Below are positions 26,175 to 35,261 of a stretch of DNA of 64,000 nt, piece by piece. The first letter of the stretch is position 1. Every line of letters begins with the position of its first letter. The position numbers were made by a program, and so were the translations under genes. The notes beneath the pieces are model-generated. The model saw only the letters and a list, made by a program, of their open reading frames with translations, was not told the origin of the DNA and made no database searches. This stretch comes from Natrinema longum (lineage in GTDB: Archaea; Halobacteriota; Halobacteria; Halobacteriales; Natrialbaceae): NCBI RefSeq assembly GCF_017352095.1, contig NZ_CP071463.1:2232001-2296000 (forward strand). The letters are read 5' to 3'.

Positions 26175-27058
26175 CAGGCGCTCACCTCGAGTTCCGGATC
26201 CGCCGCCTGCGCTTTCGTCTCGAGCCAGTCGACGACGGTCCCCGCGACGTCGGTCTCGACTGCGCCGTCGAGTGCTTTGAACTCCACCGTGTGGTTGACC
26301 TCGTGGACCGTGTACGAATCGCCGGTTTCCATGAGGTCCACACCGAGGAGCCCGCCGCCGACGGCGTCGCTCGCCTTCCGAACCAGCGTTCTCGCCTCGT
26401 CGTCGATCTCGAAGACGTCCGTCTCCGCTCCCTTGGCGGCGTTGGTGATCCAGTGATCGGACGACCGGACCATCCCCGCGATGGGTTCGCCGTCGATCGC
26501 GAGCACGCGAACGTCGCGGCCGGGTTTCTCGACGAACTCCTGGACGTAGAAGACCTTGTGCTCGTAGTGGCCCAGCGTCGCCTTGTGCTCCAAGATGGCC
26601 TCTGCGGCCGACTCGGAGTCGATCTTGGCCATCAGGCGACCCCACGAGCCGACGACGGGTTTGAGGACGCAGGGATAGCCAAACTCCTCGATGGCCTCCA
26701 TGGCCGTCTCCTTCGTGAAGGCGACCTTCGTGGCGGGCGTGGGAACGCCGGCCTTCTCGAGCGCGAGACTGTTCTTTACCTTATCGGCGCAGATGTCCGC
26801 GGTCTCGTGGCTGTTGACGACGGGGATCCCGTACGATTCGAAGAACTGCGTGGCATACAGGCTCCGGCTCGTCGCGAGACAGCGGTCGACGACGATGTCG
26901 AGGCCGTCGAACGCCGCGGGTGCGTCCGAGATGTCGAAGGTTTGCTTGCGAACGTCGATCTTCGTGACCTCGTGATCGCGCTCGCGAAGCTCGCTCAGCA
27001 GGAGCTTCTCGTCTTTGCGGATCCGTGAATAGAGTACGCCGACGTTCACGCGAGCCAC
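26174..27058 (-). CDS. lysX: LysW ligase, ATP-grasp (ArgX/LysX)
   Basis: It joins glutamate or 2-aminoadipate to the C-terminal glutamate of LysW. A 294-residue RimK-like ATP-grasp enzyme. Key parts are CVLKPVVGSWGRLMAKI (ATP lysine and loop), VFYVQEFVEKPGRDVRVLAIDG (metal/ATP), and EVNHTVEFKALD near the C-terminus, the substrate-discriminating loop. From sequence alone I cannot decide between glutamate and aminoadipate specificity; haloarchaea may use one enzyme for both. It lies 82 bases after lysW. Confidence 0.93.
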   Translation of the reverse strand: MARVNVGVLYSRIRKDEKLLLSELRERDHEVTKIDVRKQTFDISDAPAAFDGLDIVVDRCLATSRSLYATQFFESYGIPVVNSHETADICADKVKNSLALEKAGVPTPATKVAFTKETAMEAIEEFGYPCVLKPVVGSWGRLMAKIDSESAAEAILEHKATLGHYEHKVFYVQEFVEKPGRDVRVLAIDGEPIAGMVRSSDHWITNAAKGAETDVFEIDDEARTLVRKASDAVGGGLLGVDLMETGDSYTVHEVNHTVEFKALDGAVETDVAGTVVDWLETKAQAADPELEVSA

Positions 27059-27140
27059 CTCCTGGCTGTGACGAGCGGCGCGCTACGAGTCCCTCGAGTC
27101 GTGGACGCAACGCGGGCCTGTGTCGTGCCCGTCTGCAAGG

Positions 27141-27305
27141 TCACTCACCCCAGTCCTCTTCGAGCTCGGGCGCTCGTTCGAGGACTGGCGGCTCGGTGTC
27201 GACGACTTCAAGCTCTGCTCCACAGGTCGTACAGTCAACGATCTCTCCCGCTTCCAGATCGTCGTGCAGGGACAGTTCGGCCCCACACTCGACGCATTCG
27301 GTCAT
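27141..27305 (-). CDS. lysW: Amino-group carrier protein LysW
   Basis: A 54-residue acidic carrier whose C-terminal glutamate is conjugated to the substrate amino group. Four cysteines in two CxxC pairs (CVECG and CTTCG) bind zinc. It ends in the signature EDWGE. It is first in the lysW-X-argC-argB-argD-lysK-argF run. The TATA-like sequence sits about 27 bases before the ATG, so the message is probably leaderless. Confidence 0.95.
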   Translation of the reverse strand: MTECVECGAELSLHDDLEAGEIVDCTTCGAELEVVDTEPPVLERAPELEEDWGE

Positions 27306-27330
27306 TGTACTCGCACGTGGGAGCCCGGCT

Positions 27331-27340
27331 CCCTTAAAGC
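27331..27340 (-). promoter_or_regulatory. lysW operon promoter
   Basis: On the minus strand GCTTTAAGGG is a TATA-like box 27-35 bases before the lysW ATG. It marks a separate promoter for the seven-gene run and separates it from argGH. The rest of 27306-27533 has no gene. Confidence 0.5.
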
Positions 27341-27533
27341 CTTCGAACTTAACAGCAAAATTATACTAACTGCACGCCACTCTAACGGTCCGTGGAGGCT
27401 ACGTTACCGCAGGTCTACTTTGACATATCATGAAGTCGGTAATTAATCCCCTCGCGGGGATCGTCGCCGAAGCGGCCGTTCGACGGCCCACGACAGCGGT
27501 GGCCGCCCGATCCCCCGTGCTCGAGTCTCCCAC

Positions 27534-29093
27534 TCAGACATACCCGTTCACCTCCGACCGGAGCGCCTCGCGAGCCGACTCGAGCGGGCCGCTCAGCTCC
27601 TCGAGCGCGTCCGCGTCGGTCGCGAGTGCCTCGCGGGCCGACTCGAGTTGGGTCTCGACCGCCTCGGGGGCTGGCCCGCCCTGGGAGTTCCGGCTCGCAA
27701 CGCTCTGGACCGGGTCGAGCGCGTCTTCGACGGCTGCGCGATCGACGACGGCCTCGAGCGACTCGCCGAGGACGTCCTGTGCCGCGGCCTCGAGGGCGTC
27801 GTAGTCCGCACCGGTCGCTCGCGGTTCGTCACCGCTCGCGTTCTCCGCGGAACTGCGTTCCGCGCTATTCTCGGCGGCGATCGCGACCAGTTCGTGTGCG
27901 GTCCGGAACGGCAGCCCGTTGGCTGCCAGCAGGTCCGCGACGCCGGTCGCCGTCGAGAACCCCTCGCCGGCTTCCGCGGCCAGCGTCTCCTCGTTCCAGT
28001 CGGCCGTCGCCACCGCGCCCGCCGCGACCTCGCTCGCTTCAGTCACGGCGTCGACGGTCTCCCAGGCGTGGGTCGTCGCCCGCTGCAGATCGCGGTTGTA
28101 CGCGCGTGGCAGTCCCTTCAGTGTCGTCGTCAGCCCCTGGACGCCGCCGGCCGCGTCGCCCGCGACCGCACGGACGAGTTCCAGCGTATCCGGGTTCTTC
28201 TTCTGGGGCATGATCGACGACGTCGAGGAGTAGTCGTCCGCCAGATCGACGAAGCCGCGGTTCGCGAAGACGATCACGTCCTCGGCCAGTCCCGACAGCG
28301 TCGTCGCGTGTGTCGACAGCGCCTGCGTCGTCTCGAGCAGGAAGTCCCGACTCGAGGCGGCGTCCATCGAGTTCTCCACGACACCGTCGAAGCCCAACAG
28401 CTCGGCCGTACGCTCGCGGTCGATATCGAACGTCGTTCCCGCGAACGCGGCCCCGCCCAGCGGCGACTCGTTGATCCGGTCGTAGGCCGCGAGCAGTCGT
28501 TCGGTGTCGCGGCGGACGGCCCCCTCGTAGGCCAGCGCCCAGTGAGCCACGGTGGTCGGCTGGGCGGGCTGGAGGTGAGTATAGCCGGGCATGATCGTCT
28601 CCGTCTGTTCCTCGGCGACGGCCACCAGCGACTCGCGAAGCGCGAGCGTCGTCTCGATGGCCTCGAGGACGTCCTCGCGCAGGCGATAGCGGATACAGGC
28701 CGCGACCTCGTCGTTGCGCGAGCGCGCGGTGTGCATCTTGCCGCCGTCCGCGCCGATGCGGTCGATGACGGCCGTCTCGATGGCCTCGTGGACGTCCTCG
28801 CCGTCCGGCAACGAGCCGTGGCCGTCGACCTCGATCGCGTCCAGCGCCGTGAGGATCTCACCGGCCACGTCGTCGTCGACGATGTCCTGCTCGGCGAGCA
28901 TGACCGTGTGTGCGCGGTCGACCTCGAGATCCGCCACGAAAATCCGTTCGTCCGCCGCGAGCGAGGAGAGGAAACTCCGGGCGGGGCCGCCGCTGAAACG
29001 GTCTCGGCGGACGACGCCGTCGGACCTCTGATCCGACGCGGATTCCGATCCGGCGGACCGCTCGCCGCCATCCTGAGTGCTCTCCTCGGTCAT
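27534..29093 (-). CDS. argH: Argininosuccinate lyase
   Basis: The last arginine step, splitting argininosuccinate to arginine and fumarate. Length 519 residues from ATG 29093. The fumarase-superfamily signature is SSIMPQKKNPD. GGKMHTARSRNDEVA and PGYTHLQPAQPTTVAHW contribute catalytic residues. A disordered acidic N-terminal tail and an insertion near residues 420-440 explain the extra length over the usual 460 or so. It starts two bases after the argG stop codon. Confidence 0.95.
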   Translation of the reverse strand: MTEESTQDGGERSAGSESASDQRSDGVVRRDRFSGGPARSFLSSLAADERIFVADLEVDRAHTVMLAEQDIVDDDVAGEILTALDAIEVDGHGSLPDGEDVHEAIETAVIDRIGADGGKMHTARSRNDEVAACIRYRLREDVLEAIETTLALRESLVAVAEEQTETIMPGYTHLQPAQPTTVAHWALAYEGAVRRDTERLLAAYDRINESPLGGAAFAGTTFDIDRERTAELLGFDGVVENSMDAASSRDFLLETTQALSTHATTLSGLAEDVIVFANRGFVDLADDYSSTSSIMPQKKNPDTLELVRAVAGDAAGGVQGLTTTLKGLPRAYNRDLQRATTHAWETVDAVTEASEVAAGAVATADWNEETLAAEAGEGFSTATGVADLLAANGLPFRTAHELVAIAAENSAERSSAENASGDEPRATGADYDALEAAAQDVLGESLEAVVDRAAVEDALDPVQSVASRNSQGGPAPEAVETQLESAREALATDADALEELSGPLESAREALRSEVNGYV

Positions 29094-29095
29094 GA

Positions 29096-30295
29096 TTACT
29101 CGTCGTCTTCCGCGGTGTTCGCAGCGATCGCCTCGTTCGCGAGGCGGCGCTGGAAGCCGTGGTACTTCGCGACGCCGGTCGCGTCCTCCTGTTTGATCTC
29201 CCCGACGGTCTCGGTGTCGAAGGAGGCGTGTTCCGCGGAGTAGGCCGCGAACTTGCTGTCGCGAGCGACCGGACGCGCCTGCCCGCCCTCGAAGCGGATC
29301 GTGACCGTGCCGGTCACGCGCTTCTGGGTCTCGTCGATGAAGCCCTCGAGCGCGCTCACGAGCGGCGCGTCGATCAGGCCCTCGTAGGCCTTCTGGGACC
29401 ACTGCTGGTCGATCTGGTTCTTGAACTGACGCTCCTCCTGGGTGAGGACGAGCCCCTCGAGGGCCTCGTGGGCGTTGAGCAGCGTCGTCGCGCCGGGGTG
29501 TTCGTAGTTCTCGCGGACCTTCAGTCCGAGCATGCGGTCTTCCATCATGTCGGTGCGGCCGACGCCGTAGCTCCCGGCGAGGTCGTTGAGGTGTTCGATG
29601 AGTGCGACCGGCTCGTACTCCTCGCCGTCGACGGCGACGGGGTAGCCGTTCTCGAAGGAGATTTCGATCTCCTCGGTCTCGTCGGTGGGATCCTCGGTCC
29701 ACGCGTAGATATCCGTCGGCGGGACGTAGTTGGGGTCCTCGAGGTCGTCGCCCTCGACCGAGCGGCTCCAGATGTTGGTGTCGATCGACCAGTCGCCGCC
29801 GCTGCCGCCCTCGACGGGCAGATCTCGCTCGGCGGCGTACTCCTGTTCCCACTCGCGGGTGAGACCGAGTTCGCGCACGGGGGCGATGACTTCCAGATCC
29901 GAGCTTCGCCAGACGGCCTCGAAACGGAGCTGGTCGTTGCCCTTGCCCGTACAGCCGTGGGCGATACCTGTACAGTCCTGTTCCTCGGCGACCTTCAGGA
30001 TCGCTTCCGCGATCACGGGACGGGCGAGCGCCGTTCCCAGCGGGTAGCCCTGATAGGTCGCGTTCGCGCGAACGCTCTCGAGACAGAGTTGCGCGAATTC
30101 CGCTCGCGCGTCGACGACGTAGTGTTCGAGGCCGAGCGCCTCGGCGGTTTCCTCGGCTTCGTCGAACTCTTCGGCCGGCTGGCCGACGTCGACGGTAACG
30201 CCGATCACGTCGTCGTATCCGTATTCCTCCTCGAGCAGCGGGACACAGACGGTCGTGTCCAGGCCCCCCGAAAACGCAAGTGCCACGCGGGTCAT
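29096..30295 (-). CDS. argG: Argininosuccinate synthase
   Basis: It condenses citrulline and aspartate using ATP. Length 399 residues. The N-terminal PP-loop reads ALAFSGGLDTTVC. GCTGKGNDQLRFE and SYGVGRTDMMEDRMLGLK are conserved substrate motifs. It is the first gene of the argG-argH pair, with a TATA-like CTTAAG about 30 bases upstream. Confidence 0.97.
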   Translation of the reverse strand: MTRVALAFSGGLDTTVCVPLLEEEYGYDDVIGVTVDVGQPAEEFDEAEETAEALGLEHYVVDARAEFAQLCLESVRANATYQGYPLGTALARPVIAEAILKVAEEQDCTGIAHGCTGKGNDQLRFEAVWRSSDLEVIAPVRELGLTREWEQEYAAERDLPVEGGSGGDWSIDTNIWSRSVEGDDLEDPNYVPPTDIYAWTEDPTDETEEIEISFENGYPVAVDGEEYEPVALIEHLNDLAGSYGVGRTDMMEDRMLGLKVRENYEHPGATTLLNAHEALEGLVLTQEERQFKNQIDQQWSQKAYEGLIDAPLVSALEGFIDETQKRVTGTVTIRFEGGQARPVARDSKFAAYSAEHASFDTETVGEIKQEDATGVAKYHGFQRRLANEAIAANTAEDDE

Positions 30296-30669
30296 ATGGT
30301 ACTCGAGTGAAATCCCAGGAGAGACTTAAGCTCATTGGTTTAGATTACGTAATTTGTGGATAGAGGCGCTGCTACCCGAAAATAATGCGATTTCGGAAAC
30401 GTTGGAACGAACCGGGGTCAGGGGAGGAGGTAGAGTACGGGCTCAAAGGCCCGGTCGGAATCGCCGCGGTCGCCGCCGAGCAACGGCCCCGCCGGTATCG
30501 GCCACAGCGAATGCGGTACCGACGGAGTCGCTCATTGCTGAAACGGTGCGGATCCACGGTATTAAAAGCTGCTACATCGTTCTGTCGGGGCCGTCAGCAC
30601 GGCACACTGTCGATCTCGATCGGAACCGATCGAGAGCCGCCCCGGCGACGAACCGGCTCGCGTTCGCCG
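30296..30669. other. argG upstream region
   Basis: About 370 bases without a convincing gene. It contains the likely argG TATA element (30324-30331) and a perfect 10-base palindrome ATTACGTAAT at 30344-30353, about 50 bases before the argG start. The palindrome could be an operator. The rest shows no gene. Confidence 0.5.
30344..30353. promoter_or_regulatory. Palindrome upstream of argG, possible operator
   Basis: ATTACGTAAT is self-complementary and lies just upstream of the TATA-like box. Its position suits an activator or repressor site. A 10-base palindrome in AT-rich DNA may also be chance. Confidence 0.3.
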
Positions 30670-31785
30670 CTACTCCTCGTCGGGCAACGCCAGGACGTTC
30701 TCCCGCCCGATCCGGAACACTTCGATCTCGTCGTTTTCACGCAGTTCACCGACGACCTGACTGGTCTTGGCCTCGGTCCACTCGAGTTCCGAGACGACTG
30801 CCTGTTGTTTGATCCGGCCGCCGTGTTCCTCGAGCAGACGCAGCACCCGCTCCTCGTTGCTCAGTAGTTCCGGGGGTGGACCGCCGGGCGAATCCGACTG
30901 GGTGGCAGTTGCGCCGTCGGTCCGTTGTGGGGGTCCGGAGCCGTCGTCGCTTGCGGTGTCTGTACGATTGCGGCCGACCAGCCAGCCGACCGTGCCGACG
31001 GTCGCGAGCAGCGCAAGCGCCAGCACGACGATCGTCCACGGCATCGCCGGACCCTGGTCGGTCGGCTCCGACTCCGAAGTCGTGTTTCCGCTCTCGACTA
31101 AGGTGATCCGTGGCTGATTCTCGGTAAACGACGTCGACTCACCCCGCCAGATGGCCGAGCCGTCGAGTGGCTCGCTCGGCGGTGGGTCGATCTGCCGTTC
31201 GCCCCCGTTCTGATAGACGGTATACCCCTCCGGCCAGTGGAACTGTAACTCCGTCCCGTCGTCGAGCGTCAGCCCGGCGAGCGCGGCTCCCGCCTCTATC
31301 TGTTTCCACACGACGAGCGCGAAGTTAGACCACTGGAACGTGACGACTGCGTGGCCGACCTCCCGTGGCGCGGAATTCGTTTCCGTGCTGATCGAGACGT
31401 TCGAGAGATTCATCTCCCGATCCGTCCGATTTTCGCCCTCGGCGAGGGTTTCGTTCCACTTCGCCCGCTCGGCAGCAGTGTACGTCTCCGGATTCGATTC
31501 GATGTCCTCCCGGAGCCGCTCCCACTCCGCCGGGGAACTGTTTCCGTCGTCGAGATGGAACTGATAATCGACGACCACGTTCGCAGTGCCGTTCTCGGCG
31601 ATGAAGACGTCGATGTGAATTCGATCGGCGTCCTCGAGTTCCAGCGATCGGTCCCCCTCCTCCTGGAAGGCTGCCGACTGAGTACCGGCGTCCGCCCCGG
31701 CCACGCCGGGTGCCGTGACGAACGCGACCGAACAGCCCACCACTACGAGCACGCAAACCAGTGCTCGCAGCCCCCATACGTCCAT
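30670..31785 (-). CDS. Exported, membrane-anchored winged-helix protein (DUF7345/DUF7343-like)
   Basis: A 371-residue protein with an unusual layout. A signal peptide (MDVWGLRALVCVLVVVGC...) leads to an extracellular beta-type domain (about 35-245) with N-x-S/T sequons. One membrane helix follows (MPWTIVVLALALLATVGTVGWLVG, about 257-280). A cytoplasmic linker and a C-terminal winged helix (about 310-370, ERVLRLLEEHGGRIKQQAVVSELEWTEAKTSQVV) complete it. The layout implies a one-component sensor that sees the outside and binds DNA inside. I recall such haloarchaeal proteins as DUF7345-DUF7343. ATG 31785 starts at the signal peptide. Confidence 0.78.
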   Translation of the reverse strand: MDVWGLRALVCVLVVVGCSVAFVTAPGVAGADAGTQSAAFQEEGDRSLELEDADRIHIDVFIAENGTANVVVDYQFHLDDGNSSPAEWERLREDIESNPETYTAAERAKWNETLAEGENRTDREMNLSNVSISTETNSAPREVGHAVVTFQWSNFALVVWKQIEAGAALAGLTLDDGTELQFHWPEGYTVYQNGGERQIDPPPSEPLDGSAIWRGESTSFTENQPRITLVESGNTTSESEPTDQGPAMPWTIVVLALALLATVGTVGWLVGRNRTDTASDDGSGPPQRTDGATATQSDSPGGPPPELLSNEERVLRLLEEHGGRIKQQAVVSELEWTEAKTSQVVGELRENDEIEVFRIGRENVLALPDEE

Positions 31786-31870
31786 TACTATGACATGCCG
31801 GGGCCGTCTAAATAGGTCTTTCCGACGACGAGACGGTGTGTTTTTCACACAGTCACGCTCCCGTGAACGT

Positions 31871-32065
31871 ATGATCGACACGCGCGCCACACTCGAGGTC
31901 GAAACGCTGCTGAAGATCGTCCTCGGATTGGTCGCCGTTCTGATCGTCCTCGAAATCCTCGAGGCCGTGATCGGTAGTATCGCTGTCTTGCTCGGTCCGT
32001 TCTTCGTTCTCGTCCAGCTCGCGATCGCCGTGCTGATCGTCCTCTGGTTGCTCGATCGCCTCTAA
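31871..32065 (+). CDS. Small two-helix membrane protein
   Basis: A 64-residue protein. A short acidic N-terminus (MIDTRATLEVETLLK) is followed by two hydrophobic helices separated by GSIAVLLGP, and it ends LLDRL. It resembles a recurrent haloarchaeal small family (DUF7554-like by memory). It is divergent from the winged-helix gene, with 85 bases between the starts. Function unknown. Confidence 0.68.
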   Translation: MIDTRATLEVETLLKIVLGLVAVLIVLEILEAVIGSIAVLLGPFFVLVQLAIAVLIVLWLLDRL

Positions 32066-32138
32066 TCCGTCCATCGAACGGCCGCCGTCCGTCCGAGACC
32101 ACCAGACTGATACCCACACCGACGGTATATCGGCGGAA

Positions 32139-32639
32139 GTGTACAGCGTCAACGTTCCGGTCCCCGGTCGCGTTCGCCAGCTCGCGAACCGGCTCCACCC
32201 CGACCTGATCGGGTTCGAGACCGTCCGCGAGGACCACTCGTGTCTGCTCAAGCGACTCGGGGACGTCGACCACGTCTCACAACTGCAACACCGCACCCAC
32301 CGCGCGCTCGAGGGCGTTTCCGCCGTCGACGCCGAGATCACGGGAATCGACTACTTCGACGACCCCCCGCTTGGCTCCACGCCGGTCGTCTATCTCGCCG
32401 TCGAGAGTCCCGGACTCGAGGCGATCCACGCCGACCTCACCGAATCCTTCGAGACCGTCGCGGGACTCGAGGGTGACGATTACGTCCCCCACGTCACGCT
32501 GGCTCGGGGCGGCGATTTCGAGGCCGCAACACGGCTGGCCGAGCGCGAGATCGAACCGATCCGGTGGACGGTGAGCGAACTCGAGTTCTGGGATGGCACG
32601 GACAAGTTGCCGGTGAGTCGGGTCTCGCTGTCGGCCTGA
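32139..32639 (+). CDS. 2'-5' RNA ligase/LigT-like cyclic phosphodiesterase family protein
   Basis: A 166-residue 2H phosphoesterase-like protein with a GTG start. The second catalytic motif is clear (PHVTLARGG). The first is less canonical (QLQHRTHRAL), so activity is uncertain. The VNVPVPGRVRQLANRL opening is shared by haloarchaeal members. Family members hydrolyse cyclic phosphodiesters in RNA or nucleotides. Confidence 0.72.
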   Translation: MYSVNVPVPGRVRQLANRLHPDLIGFETVREDHSCLLKRLGDVDHVSQLQHRTHRALEGVSAVDAEITGIDYFDDPPLGSTPVVYLAVESPGLEAIHADLTESFETVAGLEGDDYVPHVTLARGGDFEAATRLAEREIEPIRWTVSELEFWDGTDKLPVSRVSLSA

Positions 32640-32671
32640 CGAGCCATCGATATCGGGACGTGCGCCCACCG

Positions 32672-32995
32672 TCACCGCGAGTACGTCTCGAGGCGACGAA
32701 GTCGTCCGTCGCCGATGTCGAAGAAATCGGCGAATTCGAACAGCACCGTTTCGTCCTCGATCACTCGGCCGCGAACCGCGACGCGACCGTCCCCGGCGAT
32801 TACCGACTCGAGTTCGTGGCTCGTCGCCGGGTTCGGCCGCTCGTCGCGCATGAACGCGACGAACGCCTCGCGGTCCGCGAACGTCCGATCGGGGCGATGC
32901 TGGACGAACTCGGGCTTGAGGAGCTCCTCGAGTGCGTCGTAGTCGTGGTCGTCGAGCGCGTCGTAGTATCGCCGGACGAGGGCGACGGCGTCCAT
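32672..32995 (-). CDS. SnoaL-like/NTF2-fold protein
   Basis: A 107-residue single-domain protein. MDAVALVRRYYDALDDHDYDALEELLKPEFVQHRPDRTF is the typical opening of SnoaL-like proteins, and the end VLFEFADFFDIGDGRLRRLETY closes the cone-shaped beta sheet. Such proteins may be isomerases, hydrolases or ligand binders; the activity is not readable. ATG 32995 is chosen because upstream sequence is basic and overlaps intergenic DNA. Confidence 0.8.
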   Translation of the reverse strand: MDAVALVRRYYDALDDHDYDALEELLKPEFVQHRPDRTFADREAFVAFMRDERPNPATSHELESVIAGDGRVAVRGRVIEDETVLFEFADFFDIGDGRLRRLETYSR

Positions 32996-33074
32996 GCTCG
33001 ACGTTTCGTCCCGACCCTCAAAAGGATGTGACTCTCCTGACTGGCCGGGCTGGTGTCGCGGCTCTGGCCCCGCG

Positions 33075-33974
33075 TTACTGTTCCGGCACGTCCCGGCCGT
33101 CGGTGAGGTCGTCCGGAGCGGGCAGGTCCTCGCCGTCGGTGGCTCTCGCGTGGGCGCGATCTGCGTCCGCGCGGGGTTCTTCGGCCGCGGTCTCGTCGCC
33201 CCGCGCGTAGTGGTCGGCCGCCATCGCGTACCACTTCGCCGCGTTCCGTCGGTCCGTTGCACGCTCGTTCGCGCGTTCCGCCGCTCGGGCTACCGCGTCG
33301 TCGTCGGCGTATCGTCTGGCGGCGTCGAAGGCCTCGAGGGCAGCGGTAAGCGGTTCGACTGCGGCGTCGAACGCGTCGGCGGCGGTCACCCAGTCCTCGC
33401 CGGCGAACGCGTCCCGGGCCCGTTCGTACTCCTCGCTACCCTCGCGGTAGTGGGTGGTTGCGACTCGGTAGCGCTCGACGGCTGCATCGTCGTCCGAGAT
33501 CCCCTCGATCGCCGCGCGGATCGCCTCGAGGTCCGGCTGCCGTAACGGGTCCTCGTTCGACCAGACGTAGTGGACCGTTCGTTGCTCGTCGAGGACGAAC
33601 ACCGTTCGCCTGGCGAGCTGTCGATGCCCGCCGAACAGTTCGTCCTCGAGGACGCCGTAGGACGCCGCGATCGAGCCGTCGCCGTCCGAAACGAGCGGAA
33701 AGCCGAGGTCGTGTCGGTCCGCGAACTCCCGGTGAGTGAACGCGGTATCCGTCGAGACGCCGACGATGGAGACGTCGTTTTGCAACCCGACCAGGTCGAA
33801 GTCGCGAAGCGAACAGAGTTCCTCGGTACAACTCGGGCTGAAATCGGCCGGATAAAAGAGGAGCACGGTGACCCCGCTGCCCCCGATCAGTTCCTCGAAC
33901 GTGACCTGACGAACCTCGCCGTCGATCGCTGCGGGCCCGTCGAACGTCGGTGCAGTCGCTCCCGTCTCGAGCAT
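33075..33974 (-). CDS. Peroxiredoxin (BCP-like) with long helical C-terminal extension
   Basis: A 299-residue protein. Residues 1-155 are an AhpC/TSA-type peroxiredoxin. [17 protein letters not shown] holds the peroxidatic Cys49 and a second Cys54 placed like the resolving Cys of BCP. Residues about 160-299 are alanine-rich helices ([38 protein letters not shown]...), followed by an acidic tail. The extension looks TPR-like or coiled and is absent from ordinary BCP (about 150 residues). It reduces peroxides; the extension may bind a partner. Confidence 0.85.
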   Translation of the reverse strand: MLETGATAPTFDGPAAIDGEVRQVTFEELIGGSGVTVLLFYPADFSPSCTEELCSLRDFDLVGLQNDVSIVGVSTDTAFTHREFADRHDLGFPLVSDGDGSIAASYGVLEDELFGGHRQLARRTVFVLDEQRTVHYVWSNEDPLRQPDLEAIRAAIEGISDDDAAVERYRVATTHYREGSEEYERARDAFAGEDWVTAADAFDAAVEPLTAALEAFDAARRYADDDAVARAAERANERATDRRNAAKWYAMAADHYARGDETAAEEPRADADRAHARATDGEDLPAPDDLTDGRDVPEQ

Positions 33975-34145
33975 ACTAGCGGCTCCCGCGCGATACCCGT
34001 ATGCATGTCGATCCATTGGGATGCACATCCGTCCGCGCTCCCAGGAGGGGGTCTCGTTGGAGCCGCCCTCTCGGACTGGCTCTCGCGACGGGCGTGGAAT
34101 CGCGTTCCACGTTCCTTTTCTTCCGCCTCCGCGTACCGATACGCC

Positions 34146-34649
34146 GTGGAGTGTCACGTCTACTACGAGGGCGACGACGACCCCGAGAAGTGTACCGCGC
34201 GTCGCCTCGAGAAGTTCGACAAAGCCATCCTCCATCGGTCGATGGGACAGGTACCCTACGGGGTCGTGTTGAACCCCCACGCCGAGCAGGCGCTCTCGCC
34301 GGCCGATCTCGCCGAGGGACTCGGAACGCTGGTCGCCCTCGATTGCTCGTGGGAGTCCGCCGAAGCGGCGTCGTTCGAGATGCGTGGCGTCCATCGGGCA
34401 CTTCCCTTCCTCGTCGCCGCCAACCCGATCAATTACGGCCGTCCGTTCCGGCTGACCACCGTCGAAGCGCTCGCCGCCGCGGCCTGTCTCTTCGACGAGT
34501 GGGAACTGGCGGCGGACCTGCTCGAGCCGTTCCGCTGGGGCGAGACGTTCCTGACGCTCAACGAGGAGCCACTGACCCGGTACAGCGAGTGTGCTGACTC
34601 GAGCGAGGTCGTCGCGGTCCAAGACGACTACTTGGCCGACGAGGAGTGA
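34146..34649 (+). CDS. tsr3: Tsr3, rRNA aminocarboxypropyltransferase
   Basis: A 167-residue protein of the Tsr3/DUF367 family, which adds the aminocarboxypropyl group of SAM to a hypermodified uridine in small-subunit rRNA. Motifs: [42 protein letters not shown] and [17 protein letters not shown] start is used; the frame upstream is low in coding character. The next gene, eL40, also serves the ribosome. Confidence 0.9.
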   Translation: MECHVYYEGDDDPEKCTARRLEKFDKAILHRSMGQVPYGVVLNPHAEQALSPADLAEGLGTLVALDCSWESAEAASFEMRGVHRALPFLVAANPINYGRPFRLTTVEALAAAACLFDEWELAADLLEPFRWGETFLTLNEEPLTRYSECADSSEVVAVQDDYLADEE

Positions 34650-34720
34650 CCGAGTCGGCCGTCCGCCGTGGTGGTCGGCCGAATCACAGCGACTAAATGC
34701 CCCACGAGCAAAGGGCGGGT

Positions 34721-34870
34721 ATGGCCAGTTTCGACGCCGCTGAGAAACGGATGCTCGAGAAGATGATCTGCATGCGCTGTAACGCTCGCAACTCCAAGCG
34801 AGCGACCCGCTGTCGCAAGTGCGGGTACACGAAGCTCCGTCCCAAAGCCAAAGAGCCCCGCGCCGCATAA
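34721..34870 (+). CDS. rpl40e: 50S ribosomal protein L40e (eL40)
   Basis: A 49-residue basic zinc protein: [20 protein letters not shown] gives the C4 zinc ribbon, then [15 protein letters not shown]. This is the normal length for archaeal eL40. Coding starts at the ATG at 34721, 71 bases after tsr3. Confidence 0.95.
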   Translation: MASFDAAEKRMLEKMICMRCNARNSKRATRCRKCGYTKLRPKAKEPRAA

Positions 34871-35040
34871 TCGACGCCGCGGATCGATCAGTTTTCTTCC
34901 GTTCGTCGCCTCGTAGTGACGAGGTCGGACTCGCCGTTTGGATCCGGACCGCAGGAGTCATCCGTGAGTCGAACGCGAGCGATCGCCGTGCCGATCGACG
35001 GCGAAACTCCGGGGCGGCGACGGGAGCCTTTCGAAAGGGC

Positions 35041-35047
35041 TTTAATG
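35041..35047 (+). promoter_or_regulatory. TATA-like box of tRNA-Arg
   Basis: TTTAATG lies 24-30 bases before the tRNA 5' end. Confidence 0.45.
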
Positions 35048-35070
35048 TTCACCGGGGTATGAAGAGATGA

Positions 35071-35143
35071 GTCCTGATAGGGTAGTGGACTATCCTCTTG
35101 GCTTGCGGAGCCAGGGACCGGAGTTCAAATCTCCGTCAGGACG
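35071..35143 (+). tRNA. tRNA-Arg (GCG)
   Basis: A 73-base cloverleaf. GTCCTGA pairs with TCAGGAC, followed by discriminator G. The anticodon stem TTGGC/GCCAG holds loop TTGCGGA, so the anticodon is GCG (arginine). The T arm is CGGAG-TTCAAAT-CTCCG. No intron and no encoded CCA. Copies of its 3' end follow at 35262 and 35371. Confidence 0.92.
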
Positions 35144-35144
35144 C

Positions 35145-35195
35145 TTTTCCAAACACTACGACGACGAGCGAAGCGAGTCGTCCGTGTTTGGAAAA
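35145..35195 (+). terminator. Long inverted repeat directly after tRNA-Arg
   Basis: TTTTCCAAACAC at 35145-35156 pairs perfectly with GTGTTTGGAAAA at 35184-35195. The interior can also pair (ACGAC...GTCGT). It may terminate or process the tRNA transcript, or be one end of an inserted unit. Confidence 0.5.
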
Positions 35196-35261
35196 CGGAC
35201 CCGGTGATTTGAGCAGGGAAGTCGCAGTGGCCGAGCGAAGCGAGGCCGACCGTCTTCCCGC

